Source of the DNA: Begonia masoniana | Lineage: Eukaryota; Streptophyta; Magnoliopsida; Cucurbitales; Begoniaceae | Direction of reading: 5' to 3' | DNA: 64,000 bases | Assembly: GCA_022432975.1 (NCBI GenBank) | Contig: CM039506.1 | Location: 12,342,831 to 12,406,830 of the forward strand | Shown: in pieces, positions 1 to 11,460 of the stretch | Layout: the number at the start of each line of letters is the position of its first letter | Position numbering within the stretch: position 1 is the first letter of the stretch | Program-made: the position numbers and the translations under genes | Notes under the pieces: generated by a model | The model's input: the letters and a program-made list of their open reading frames with translations, nothing else | Told to the model about the DNA's origin: nothing | Databases searched by the model: none

Positions 1-642
1 TCCAGGTGAGAATTCTTTCTCCACAGATTGCGGTTTTTCATTTTCCTCTGATATTTAATCTCGTGATTTCCATTTTTATGAATTCGAATCGGTTTCGTGC
101 AGGCCGAAGAGCTGCAGCGCACGTTAGCCGAGAAAACGAAGAAGCACTACCGAGCATTGCTAAGCGCTGCGGAAGAATCAGTGACTAGGAAGCTGATGGA
201 GAAGGCGGCCGAGGTGGAAAAAGCGACGCGAAGGAACGCTGAGTACGAAGCACGAGCCGCTCAACTCTGCGTTGAGGCACAGCTTTGGCGGGCGAAAGCT
301 AAATCGCAAGAATCCACAGCAGCTGCGCTTCAGGCCCAACTGCAAAAGGTAATGATCGGGAGTGTGACGGCGGGTGCGCAGGACAGGAGAGGTGGAGGAG
401 GAGGAGGGGATGGGCTAGAATGTGCCGAGGGTGTGGCGGAGGACGCCGAATCGGGTCACGTTGACCCGGACCGAATCATTATACCCCGCCCAAAATGTAG
501 AGGCTGTCGGAGTAGGGCGGCGACGGTGGTGCTTTTGCCTTGCCGGCATCTGTGTGTTTGCAGAGATTGTGAGCAAGTGGTCAAGGTTTGCCCAATTTGC
601 CTTGCTTCGAGGGATTCTTGCGTGGAAGTCTATCTCTGTTAA
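1..642 (+). CDS. BOI-like RING E3 ubiquitin ligase, 3' part (partial)
   Basis: Exon bases 1-5 end at a GT donor. An intron of about 97 bases (6-102) ends in TTTCGTGCAG, and the last exon runs 103-642 with a TAA stop in phase 0. The visible 179 codons start with an alanine-, glutamate- and lysine-rich amphipathic stretch (103-350, likely coiled coil; this position holds the WRD region in BOI proteins). A low-complexity glycine run follows (about 390-410), then a C-terminal C3HC4 RING from 496 to 600: CRGC, then C-x-H-x2-C-x2-C, then CPIC. The chain ends in VEVYLC. This architecture is typical of Arabidopsis BOI and BRG proteins, single-RING E3 ligases linked to pathogen response, cell death and gibberellin signalling. 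The family is clear; which member it is cannot be told because the N-terminus lies outside the window. Confidence 0.9.
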
Positions 643-1580
643 AACCCAAAATTACCAAAAAGAAAAAATTAATTAAATTGAAGAATGATGAAAGATTATG
701 TTTTTTTTTTTTTATATTTTATTTGAATTTAAACTCTCCAAAGTGTCATGTCATGACATGGAAAAACGTCAAATTTGAATCCAACCCATCCAAACACCAT
801 TTTTCTTGGCTAAAAAGGAAAAAAAGGAAAAGAAAGTGGGTGGTCCCTCAATTGTTCATCTCATCATCATTCATGACTTGGGTTTTGAATGTTTGGTGTT
901 CAATGATGCCAAGAAAAACTTAAGATTTAGTTTTACTTTCTTGGAAAATTTAGAAAACACTTTCCAAAATAGTTTTTCAATCCAACACACTTATTCATGT
1001 CATTAGAACATAGAAATAAAAGATGGATTGGAGTTCATCATAATTGTCTATGGGGAAAGAATTATTTGATGATTAAGACAAAGAAACACATAATTACTTT
1101 GGAATTAAATAAGAATAATGAAAAGGGTATCCTAAATTAAATGGATTAAATAATGGGTTAGTTGAATAATCCCACTTCTTCTTGTCTTAGATCCAAACAA
1201 ATCAAAAGTTAAAAAATTGGAAATAGAAATGTTTTCAAAAACTTAATAATGATAATAACTAAGTTGACATGAAGTGGACGACCTAGAAATGGGCATTTCA
1301 ATGAATCACACCTTATATACTATGTCCAAAGCCCAATGTATTTTCTTTTTTAATTGTATTGTCAAATTATAGATTTTATAATTATTAGAGTAACGTGTGA
1401 CAAAATCCGTGACTTTAACAATAATTAATGACTTAGATCATAATTTTGTTTTTGAATTATTTGATCTCTAGACTTTAACTCGTCAAAATTAATTTATATC
1501 GTGCAAGAAATCGTTAAATTTGTTACATGTGGAACACATGACTTTTATTTATTTTTTTCATCTCCGGTCAAACGTCACTT
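643..1580. other. 3' flank of the RING gene and AT-rich intergenic DNA
   Basis: AT-rich sequence without a supportable gene. The first 100-200 bases probably hold the 3' UTR and polyadenylation region of the RING gene. Short open frames here are low-complexity and resemble nothing I know. Confidence 0.6.
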
Positions 1581-1800
1581 TGTTGATTGTTTAATTGGTC
1601 GAGAATTGTCTTAGTCTTTAAGAGTTAGTTGAAATATTGGGTATTATCTCAAGTGTCATATTATTTTGCTGTTTCAGTTTTGTATTTGTCTATTAAAAGA
1701 CCACCTTTATTAGTCAATGAGCTAAAGCAAATTAGCTCTCCATTTTCTTTTATGCTTTCTTTATTTGTTGGTACTAGTGCTTGATTAGAATCCTGTAGCA
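1581..1800 (+). repeat. Copia H 5' LTR remnant
   Basis: Starts TGTTGATTG. Its first ~110 bases align by eye to 33643-33750, including the shared blocks TCTTAGTCTTTA/TCCTAGTCTTTA and AAGTGTCATATTAT. A degraded primer-binding site (TGGTAAGAGAG, near 1803) follows it. The end position is approximate. Confidence 0.55.
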
Positions 1801-2310
1801 GATGGTAAGAGAGTCGGAGCAAGTTTAAAAAAAAAATAGCTTATGAAAATTTATGCAGCCTTAATTCCATGTTTTGATGGTCATTACGACGATTGAAGTA
1901 TGTTGATGGAAAAATTTCTAAGATCAAAAGAGTATTGTCAAGTTGTTTCAGATAGCATATCACAACTAGCAACTGATGTACAAAAGTCAAAGCTCGAAGC
2001 ACTGAAGTTTAAAGATTTGAAAGCAAAAAACTACTTATTTCAAGACATTGATCTATCTATCTTGGAAACAATTCTTTGTAAAGAAAATTCCAATGACATG
2101 TGAGATTCTATGAAGAAAAAATATCAAGACCCCTCCACTAATCTCAAGCCTTGCGAAAGGATTTTGAGATTTTACAAATGAATGATGGTGAGTCTATTAC
2201 TAGCTATCGCACAAGGACCGCGAGTATGAATGATGTTGTTGTCGTTGAGAAAATAGTATGTTTTTTGATGAAAAGTTCAATTATGTTGTCTGCTCTAAGG
2301 TAGAGTGTTA
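1801..2310 (+). pseudogene. Copia H gag fragment (UBN2-type)
   Basis: Degenerate Copia gag. The clearest open stretch (1900-2103) encodes the typical motifs LKAKNYLFQ and SILETILC of UBN2-type capsid proteins. A TGA follows at 2101, then a shortened, frameshifted remainder. The last ~30 bases before 2311 encode the first half of a CCHC zinc knuckle, whose second half resumes at 30904. The region between capsid and knuckle is shorter than normal, so an internal deletion is likely. Confidence 0.7.
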
Positions 2311-2315
2311 CAGAT

Positions 2316-2567
2316 TGTTATAATCGGTGTGACCCGATTTCTGTTTGGGCCAGGTCGGTTCGGCCCACGTTATGAGTCTCATTATGACTAGGGTTTTTTG
2401 TCTACGTATAAATATATGCTTGAGTCGCAAAACTCATTGTACTTTTTGATTTTAGTGATTTCTCCTATTCTCCGTGGTTTTTTCCCTTTAGGGTTTTCCA
2501 CGTAAATCTTGGTGTCCACTGTTTTCTCGTTTTTTAATTTTCGTTTTCGATTTCGGTTTTTTCAACA
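2316..2567 (+). repeat. Copia A 5' LTR
   Basis: 252 bp, bounded by TGTTATAATCGG and TTTTTTCAACA (TG..CA). A TATA-like TATAAATATATG lies near 2406. The matching copy is at 30648-30898. Confidence 0.93.
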
Positions 2568-2568
2568 A

Positions 2569-2580
2569 TTGGTATCAGAG
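2569..2580 (+). other. Copia A primer-binding site
   Basis: TTGGTATCAGAG one base after the LTR, complementary to the 3' end of plant initiator Met-tRNA, the usual primer of plant LTR retrotransposons. Confidence 0.9.
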
Positions 2581-2654
2581 TGAGTTGAAGGTTTTCGAAA
2601 ATCAGAGCTAGATTTTTCGAAGGTATCAAATGATTTAGAGTTTGTAATTTCGGG

Positions 2655-2825
2655 TTTGAAAATTCCATTCATCGGCGATGGATACTATTCATCGCCGGCC
2701 GAGTTATTGTTCATTGCCAGTCGAATTTACTGTTCATCGCGGTTGGGCTACTGTTCATCGTTGGCCGGAGTATTGTTCACGCCGGAGTACTGTTCATCGC
2801 CGGAATTACTGTTCATCCCCAAGAA
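2655..2825 (+). repeat. Imperfect tandem repeat in the Copia A leader
   Basis: About seven or eight degenerate copies of a 16-20 bp unit around TACTGTTCATCGCCGG between the primer site and gag. The core TACTGTTCAT equals the reverse complement of the core of the G1 LTR minisatellite (ATGAACAGTA). In plus-strand frame 2 it reads as serine- and arginine-rich protein, which I treat as spurious. Confidence 0.7.
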
Positions 2826-2896
2826 ATTTTTTTTTTCTTTCTTCTTATAATTATCTGGTTGAGATATCGTTGGAGAAATATTCTGAATTTTGAGAG

Positions 2897-4585
2897 ATGA
2901 CATCGTTAAAATACGACATTTCGCTGCTGGATCGAAATACCAGATTTTCATTGTGGCAGGTTAAGATGCGAGCAACTCTGGCACAAATGGATTTAGACGA
3001 TGCACTGTTGGGCATTGCAATGATGCCGTCATCATGGACTGCTGAGGAAAAACAACATAAGGATCGAAAAGCTCTATCTCATATTCATTTGCATCTGTCA
3101 AATCAGATTCTTCAAAATTGTTTGAAGAAAAAATCCTGCTGCGGCACTTTGGTTAAGATTGGAGCAGTTGTGTATGACGAAATCCTTGACTAGCAAACTA
3201 CACCTGAAACAACGTCTATATTCTCATCGTATGGCAGACTGGTACGTCTCTAGATGATCACTTAACTGTTGTTAAGGAAATTGTCTCTGATTTGGAATCC
3301 ATAGAAGTTAAGTATGACAAAGAGGATTTAGGTTTGATTTTGTTGTGTTCGCTGCCTACTTCATATGCTACTTTTAGAGATACTATTTTATACAGTAGAG
3401 ATTCTTTAACTCTGGATGAGGTTTATGATGCTTTATTCTCTAAGGAGAAGATGGATAAGCCTTGTTGGTGGCTCAGAGGCCAAGGGTGAGGGTCTTGTTG
3501 TGCGGGGAAGACCGCATGAGAGGAATACTAGTGGGGATAATCTGAAGCAGGTCAAAATCCAAGAATAACAAGGATAAGACATGTAAGTACTGCAAGAAGA
3601 AGAGTCATATTATTGCTGATTGTTATAAACTACAGAATAAGAACAAGAAAACTGGTGATAATCAGAAGGGAAAACAACCTGAGAAGTCTGACAAAGCTGA
3701 TGTTGCTGAAAATCACAGTGATGGTGAACTCCTCGTTGCGTATGATGTTGTTTCGAATCAGAGCGAGAGTGGATTCTTGATTCTAGCTGCACGTTTCATA
3801 TGTGTCCTAATCGGGACTGGTTTTCAACATATGAAATTATTTCTAGAGGTGTTGTGTTGATGGGAAATAACACATCCTGTAGAATTGCTGGCATTGGTAC
3901 AATCAAAATTGAGATATTCGATAGATCCATTCGGACACTCGGTGATGTGAGGCACGTCCCTGACATGAAGAGAAAGCTGATCTCTTTGAGTACTCTTGAT
4001 TCTAAATGGTACAAGTACACTGGTGAAGGTGGAGTTGTGAAGGTCAGCAAATGTTTTCTTGTCGTGATGAAGGGGCTCAGAAAAACTGCCAGTTTATATG
4101 TTTTGCAGGGCTCTACAGTTACAGGTGATGCCGTTGTCGCTAGTTTATCTATGTCTGATTTTGATATTACAAGACTTTGGCATATGCGTCTGGGTCACAT
4201 GAGTGAGAATGACATGATCAAATTGAGCAAAAGAGGACTTTTTGATAGGCAGAGTATTACGAAGCTAAAATTTCGCGAGCCTTGTGTTTTGGGCAAACAG
4301 AAAAAAGTTAAGTTCTCGGCGGGTATTCACAACACAAAGAGGACACTTGACTACATACATTCCGATTTGTGGGGGACTTCTAGGGTACCATCTAAAGGTG
4401 GTGCATTTTATATGTTGACGATTATTGATGATTTTTCCAGGAAGGTTTGGGCATTTTTTTTGAAACAGAAGAGTGACGTATTTTCTACCTTCAAGGAGTG
4501 GAAGATCATGATTGAGAAGCAAACAGGGAGACAAGTGAAACATCTCCGAACTAATAATAGTTTGGAGTTTTGTTCTGATGAGTTT
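2897..4585 (+). pseudogene. Copia A gag, protease and integrase N-terminal half
   Basis: Gag begins at ATG 2897. UBN2-type capsid runs to about 3190, then frames shift (3120-3290) and gag resumes at 3292-3480. A CCHC knuckle (CKYC..H..C) lies near 3580-3625. The protease motif DSSC..H is near 3778, where the usual glycine after DS is serine. The integrase zinc domain (W-H-x-R-L-G-H) is near 4180 and the catalytic core starts near 4350 (HSDLWG). The second catalytic region reads RTNNSLEF, so the DDE aspartate normally in TDN is Asn (4553-4555). The open frame 3800-4585 is then cut by G1, with the rest at 14421. Not functional. Confidence 0.88.
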
Positions 4586-6830
4586 TGTGACAGCCCCCAA
4601 CCCGATCGGGGTCCGAGGAGCCATCACTCTGGACATTTTACAGAAAACGAGACTATTATTTTTTTTAACAGGGAATAGAACATTATGCTTTTAAAACATT
4701 GACAGAGAGAGAGAGTGTTCTCTAGAGTATAAATCATAACGGGAAAGAAAACAGTTAAAACCAAACTGCAGGATAAATTACAAAATACTTAAAACAGAAT
4801 CAGAAGGCACGTTTATTTTTGAACCACAGAAATAATAGACTGAAGAAAACAGGGAGACATAAGTAAATTAAAACTTTGAACATCTAAGATATTGGGCAAG
4901 GTGGACTTGAAGAGTGCAGCAAAACATATGAGAAGAAAATGGTAAAAACAGGAAACAGAGGTGAACGATAAAGTAAGCAGATAGAGAAATAAACAGACAG
5001 GAATGACAAGGAATTACTGGAAATATTGGCGGAAGACTTAGTTTAAAAAAAAAGGGCAACGGTGGATTCAGATAAGACAAAAGATGAACAGTGATCGGCG
5101 GTGGGTGTAGGCAGAAATGAACAGTGACGATCGGTGGATATAAATTGTAAGGCAGCGGTGGATGAAGTTTTAAAGAGAAACAGGCAGCGGTGGATGTAGG
5201 CAAAAATGAACAGTAACTAGTGGATGTAGGCAGAAATGAACAGTGACGATCGGTGGATATAAATTATAAAACAAAATTTACAACTTTTGACAGAAAGACA
5301 CACAGACAGAGAGCATAAAAACAGAAGACATAAACGTCTCAGATTCTCAAACCACTTCAAAACATGGTTCTCGAGTACAACAGAAGGCATAACAGAAACC
5401 TAAGAATAATCACACTGCATAGATAGTTCAAAAACCAGAGACCATCCATGCATAGACTAGCAGAAAATATTCCAAACTATTTCAGAATACTTCAGAACAT
5501 GATTCAACTGTCAAATACAGAGGTTTTAAATACATCAACAACAGAACCTATACATTACAAAATTCCCAACAGAGTTTTTAAACAAAACACAGGACTATAA
5601 CAGAGTTTTAAAACAAAACACCAGAATTCCAGAAGAGTTTACAGATATGAATTTTACTTTAAAGACTTAAACCTCGAGACAGAAAATTATGTCTGGCTGC
5701 AGCAACCACCCCCGAGAGCTCGAACCACCAGCCACCTATTCATCAGACTGAGGCACAAAGTCCTCATTTTCGGGTTCAGTACCTACATCAGAGAGTTCAC
5801 CTATGAGTCTAAAACTCAGTAAGAACATATAAATGCAGTTGTGCAAATGCTATGCATGAACTTTCAGAAATACAGTGACAGTACAGAACATTATGTTTCA
5901 GTGGCAGTGGGGTATAAGTGGGGCTTATAGGGGAACTGGCGAGCAGTGGGTGCACTATCAGGCACAACAGTTATACGGTACAGTATAAAAATAGATCTGG
6001 GGGCCAGTCCCCGTCCCACACTTAACCGATACATTTCGGTCAAATTTTATCTTGTTTAGTTTCAAATAGTGTACAAAAATCAGTTTTGCATGAACTTTCG
6101 ATGAAAACGTGTATGCATGAACATTTTCAGTGCCTGAACTTACAATAGCAGATGACAGAAATAACAGAACATACTGTGAAGCAGAACACAGACAACTAAG
6201 AACATAAACTATAACTTTCTACCCAAAACAAATTGACGGAACTGAAACACCTAGTACCTCCGTGATGTAGGGCCTTAAGGGCCAACCTACAGATATGAAC
6301 TTACCTGTTTGCTGTAGAGTTGATGTTCTTGATCCTCTCGGTTTCAGTAGTTTGTGAACCTAAAACGTGATTATACGGTCATTAACTCTAAACCTCTAAA
6401 AAAATCAGTAAATAGTGTAGTTAAACTTGTTAACTACCGACAGAAATTACCTTCATTGAAGAAAATAGAAGAATGCAGGAGAAACAAAGTGTGGAACTTT
6501 GTTTCAGTCGCTTGGAAGAGAAGAATAGAGAGAAGGAAGGGAGGAAGCAGAGAAGTGAAATGAAGATTTCACGTAGGAGGAAGAACATGGCTTCTTCAAC
6601 AAGTTGCCAAGTGTCAATCATCCATTGGCTTTCTCCCACCAACCTTAATTCCTTCCCAATTTACCCTTCCATTGGTTCTTGACTAAATTTGTTAAATAAA
6701 TTCTTCAACCTGGTTTTTCCATTAAACTCTCCGACAATTCATTAAAACATACATCAGATTTTATATAAAAATTCATCCCGCTAAATAATCCGGAGGAATA
6801 ATTACAAGGACAAAAATGCCGGGTGTTACA
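4586..6830 (-). repeat. G1 3' LTR (2245 bp)
   Basis: Plus-strand ends TGTGACAGCCCCC and GGGTGTTACA; on the sense strand it begins TGTAACACCC and ends GGGGGCTGTCACA. It holds only about two full copies of the 30-bp unit (5190-5249). It contains ~300 bp (5229-5527) absent from the other LTR. Confidence 0.92.
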
Positions 6831-6843
6831 TTCCACCCACCTT
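6831..6843 (-). other. G1 polypurine tract
   Basis: Sense-strand AAGGTGGGTGGAA directly before the 3' LTR, the expected plus-strand primer site. Confidence 0.8.
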
Positions 6844-6870
6844 AACAGAAATTTTGTCCCCAAAATTTGC

Positions 6871-9800
6871 TTAAGCAAAGAGGTCCGGATATTGGGCCCT
6901 GACATCCCCTTGTCTTTCCCATGTGGCTTCCTCTACATTATGATTTCGCCATAAAACTTTCACCAATGGGACCACTCGATTACGCAACACTTTGAGTGAC
7001 ATATCCAATATCTGTATAGGCCTTTCTTCATATGTCAGCGTAAGCATGATATCAAACTCCACATGCTCCACAATCTGAGTTGGATCTCGTACACACTTCC
7101 TCAGCATCGAAACATGGAAAACATTGTGAACTCCATCTATAGACGCTGGCAGCTGCAGTCTGTAAGCCATACTTCTCACACACTTCAAGATGGAAAAAGG
7201 TCCAATGAACCTCGGACTGAGCTTTCCTTTCTTGCCAAATCTCATCACGCCTTTGAAAGGTGACACTTTCATGAATACTTTATCGCCCTCAGCGAACTCT
7301 AAGTCTCTCCTCCTATGGTCCGCATAACTTTTCTGTTGACTCTGAGCAATCTTTATTCGTTGCTTGATAGCAGCTATCACCTCGAACATCTGCTGTAATA
7401 TCTCAGGGCCGATAAGCTTAGTTTCTCCGACCTCATCCCAACACAATGGGGATCTACATTTTCTGCCGTAAAGAGCCTCATAAGGAGCCATGCCAATTGT
7501 AGCCTGATAGCTATTGTTGTAGGCAAACTCCACGAGTGACAAATATCTACTCCAAGGAGGATGAAATTCCAGCACACACGACCTTAGCATATCCTCAAGT
7601 ATTTGGATTGTTCTTTCAGACTGTCTGTCAGTTTGTGGATGAAAGGCTGTGCTGAAGTGTAACTTTGTACCCAAGGAGTTTTGCAAACTTTTCCAAAACC
7701 TGGAAGTGAATCTGGGATCACGATCTGAGACGATCGACACAGGAATGCCATGCAGCTTAACTATCTCACTGGTGTACAGCTCTGCGTACTGATCCATGGA
7801 GTACGTCGTCTTCACAGGTAGAAAATGGGCCGACTTCGTCAACCTGTCCACTATGACCCAAATGCTATTATGGCCTTTAGCTGTTCTTGAAAGGACAACA
7901 ACAAAGTCCATTGTGATATTCTCCCATTTCTACTCGGGGATCGAGAGAGGCTGAAGTGTTCCACCTGGTCGTTGATGTTCAGCCTTGACTTGTTGACATA
8001 TCATGCAAGACTCCACATATTTGGCCACTTCATTCTTCATATTCGGCCACCAGAAGTGAAGTTTCAAGTCTTGATACATCTTCATGCTTCCAGGATGCAC
8101 AGAGAAAGGAGATGAGTGAGCTTCCGACAAGATGTTCTTCCGTAACTCTTCATCTTTCGGAACATACCATCTATCTCTGAACTTAAGAATTCCATCTCCC
8201 GAATAACTGAAATCGGAAGAAGCCATTGGTACCTCGCTCACCATATCAGCCATCTCCTTTGAATTGGTCTTCTGGGCTTCCTTAATTCGGTCTAGGACGG
8301 TGGGCCGTAGCGTCAAGTTTGCTAGTATGGCCGACAGCCCAGAAACTATCACCATATCGAACTTCTGTATCTCAGTCCTCAAAGGCATCGACACGGCCGA
8401 TATAGCTGGTTGCATAGTATCTGACATCCTGCTCAATGCATCGGCTACTACGTTAGCTTTACCTGGGTGGTATTTAATCTCAACATCATAATCTTTTACA
8501 AATTCTAACCACCTCCTCTGTCTCATGTTTAACTCCTTTTGAGTGAATATGTATTTTAAACTCTTGTGATCAGAAAACACCTCGCATGATTGTCCGTATA
8601 AGTGGTGTCTCCATACTTTCAGCGCAAACACAACTGCCGCTAACTCAAGATCGTGAGTATGGTAGTTTTGCTCGTGGTTCTTCAGTTGTCTGGATGCGTA
8701 TGCTACAACTTTCCCTTCTTGCATTAATACACATCTCAAGCCTATCTTGGATGCATCACAGTATACGCTGAACTTGCCATCCTCAACTGACAATACTAAC
8801 AGAGGAGCAGTGGTTAATTTCTGTTTAAGTGTCTGAAAACTCACCTCACATGCTTCGAACCACTTGAACTTGATTTCCTTCCTCGTTAAGCTGGTCATAG
8901 GCTTTGCTATCACAGAAAATCTCTTGATGAATTTCCTGTAATAACCAGCTAGTCCGATAAAGCTCCGTACCTCGCTTGCATTCCTCGGCCTTGGCCAGTC
9001 TCTTACAGCCTCAATTTTGGCCGGGTCCACAAACACTCCTTCAGCAGACACCACGTGGCCTAGGAAGTTAATCCTACTCAGCCAGAATTCACATTTTGAT
9101 AGTTTGGCAAATAATTGATGCTGCCTCAGAGTTGATAGCACAATTGCCAAGTGCTCCTCGTGCTCGGCCTTACTTCTGGAGTAAACCAGAATGTCGTCGA
9201 TGAAAACGATTACAAATTTATCCAAGAAATCTTGGAATATCTTGTTCATCAGGTCCATGAATGCTGCCGGAGCATTAGTTAACCCGAACGACATCACCAA
9301 GAACTCGTAATGCCCGTACCGGGTCCTGAAGGCGGTCTTTGGAATATCATCAGCTCTGACCTTCAACTGGTAATAGCTGGAGCGTAAGTCAATCTTAGAA
9401 AATACCCGAGCCCCTTGTAGCTGGTCAAATATATCATCGATTCTCGGCAACAGGTACTTATTCTTGATCGTCAACTTGTTCAGCTCACGGTAGTCAATAC
9501 ACATCCGTAGGGATCCATCCTTTTTCTTGACAAACAAGATGGGAGCACCCCACGGAGAGAAACTAGGGCGCACAAAACCCTTATCCATCAATTCCTTTAG
9601 CTGAGCCTTCAACTCCCTCAGCTCAATCGGTGCCATACGGTACGGATTCTTCGATACCCGTTCAGCACCAGGATATATATCAATCTCAAATTCGATTTCA
9701 CGATCAGGTGGCAATCCCGGTAAGTCATCTAAGAAAACCTCTGAGAAGTCTCAAACTACCGGAATATTTTGAAGTTCCACCTCATTTTGTCTTTGGACAT

Positions 9801-9939
9801 CCACTACGTGGGCCAGGAATCCGATGCATCCTGACTTCATCAGCTGTTGAGCTTTTAAGGAAGATATAACAGGCATACGGTGTTTCTTCGGTATTGCCTG
9901 GTAAGAGAATTCTACCTCATTCGGGCGTTTAAACGACAC
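6871..9939 (-). pseudogene. G1 pol: RT, RNase H, integrase, chromodomain
   Basis: One minus-strand frame from 9939 to 6871, broken by TGA at 9751-9753 and TAG at 7930-7932. In order: protease-RT linker; RT with conserved [17 protein letters not shown] and intact FIDDILVYS; RNase H with YCDAS; the integrase HHCC domain ending in [11 protein letters not shown]; the integrase core from 7911 with SDRDPRF and HPQTD; a GPF module; and a C-terminal chromodomain-like block (VPLVKVLWRNH..EATWE) ending at 6871. Both stops are explained by single C:G to T:A changes (CGA to TGA, and TGG to TAG at the usual Trp after IPE). Domains are otherwise almost full length, so the element decayed only recently. Confidence 0.9.
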
Positions 9940-11300
9940 AAGCCCGACCTACAGTTGATGGTGGCGTGATGTCTAAACAGCCAGTCCATCCCCAGAATGA
10001 CATCGTACCCTTTCATACCGATGACGATAAGATCGGCATACAATTTCTTGTCTCCTACTGACACTATATCACCCCGTACAACCTGCTCGGAGTGCATAAA
10101 CTCTTCGGACGGTAGTATAATGCTGTAGGGTTGATCTGATGGCGTATAACAAAACTTCTGTCTAACTACGAAGTCCATGGCCACAAACGAATGTGTGGCC
10201 CCCGTGTCCCACAAGGTATAAGCAGGTGCATCACATACTGAAATTGTACCTGTAATCGATGTGTGCTGATCAGCGTCATCAACATCCTCCATCATTGAAA
10301 ACACTCTAGGTACGGCAAGGTTTGGTCTCGTGTCCGGCATCTGGCAATCCCGAACATGATGGCCTTCTTTGCCACATCGAAAACATTGGCCGGTAATAAA
10401 TCTGCATTCTCCTCTGTGAAGTTTCTGGCACCGCGGGCATACTGGAAGTTGAGGAGCCCCCATTGGTCTCTTCCCCTTGTCTTGATAAATGATGGTCTCA
10501 TTGGGCCTCTTGATGCCCCTATTCTGCTGCTGTTGAGGTTGTAAATTCTGACCTCTTTGTTGCTGTTATTGCTGTTGAGGAATATTCCGAATAGTTCCTC
10601 GTGGTGAATCCCTCTGTCTCTGGTACTTTACCTCCAAAGCCTTCAGTTGATAAGCCTTGGCCACCACCTTTGTGTACGGTGCCTCATCAAATCCCCCGTA
10701 AGAAATCTCTCGTAAGAGGTCCAGTTTCAAACCCTGAATAAATTGGTGCACCTTGTTTTCGTCAGTGGCTACCAAATGAGGTGCATAGCGGGATAATGAT
10801 TCGAACTTCTGAACATATTCTGCCACTGACCCATATTGTCACAGCCGAGAGAACTCAAGCAACTTTTCCTTCCTCACTCCTCGATCAAAGTACTTCTCGT
10901 AGAAGATTTTCGTGAATCCTTCCCAACTTAATGCCACTGTAGTCGACTGCACTGTGTCCCACCAAAATCCAGCACTTTCGATGAGATAGAACGTGGCACA
11001 ATTAACTTTCTTGTTGTCTTCCACTTCTGCATAACTGAACATCTTCTCCATTGTTCGAATCTAGGTTTCAGCACGGGTCGGGTCTGTAGACAGTCCATCA
11101 AATGAAGGCGGCTGGAGTCGCTGGAATCTATCTTCACTGTTGTCACGTGAAGCATTTCCATGGTTATTATTGTTATTGTTCCCACTGTCTTCTCTGGCCA
11201 TCATACGTTCCACCATGCGGGACTGCACTCCCACCAGTTCGATTAGTCGGTCAATGGCACGAGAGCTTTCGCTTGACTCTTCCTGATGCTCTCTCACCAT
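9912..11300 (-). pseudogene. G1 gag and protease
   Basis: Minus-strand frame starting at ATG 11300. It holds capsid sequence (RFQRLQPPSFDG, later FYEKYF and EYVQKFESLSRYAP), a CCHC knuckle CFRCGKEGHHVRDC, and the aspartic protease DTGATHSFV with the GMDWL flap-side motif. Stops at 11061-11063, 10839-10841 and 10566-10568 interrupt it. A frameshift near 9940 separates it from pol. The first and third stops fit TGG to TAG and CAA to TAA. The protease catalytic DTG is intact. Confidence 0.88.
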
Positions 11301-11444
11301 TTCTAAGGAAACCTATTAACAGAATAACCTAATTTAATAAACAGAACCTTTTACAGAAATTTTAAACACTTACAGTTGTTGGAGCGATCTCACGTGGCGG
11401 TTGTGCAGTCAGACATTTCACAGAATTGGTTTTAAAACCTTGTC
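11301..11444 (-). other. G1 leader between primer site and gag
   Basis: Short untranslated leader, about 145 bp, between the primer-binding site and the gag ATG. No other feature seen. Confidence 0.6.
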
Positions 11445-11456
11445 TCTCTGATACCA
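11445..11456 (-). other. G1 primer-binding site
   Basis: Sense-strand TGGTATCAGAGA four bases inside the 5' LTR, matching initiator Met-tRNA. Confidence 0.88.
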
Positions 11457-11460
11457 TAAC

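Noticed and set aside
5204..5620. Extra ~300 bp in the G1 3' LTR as a separate insertion
   Set aside because: 5229-5527 has no inverted ends or duplication. Loss from the expanded LTR explains it equally well, so no separate element is called.
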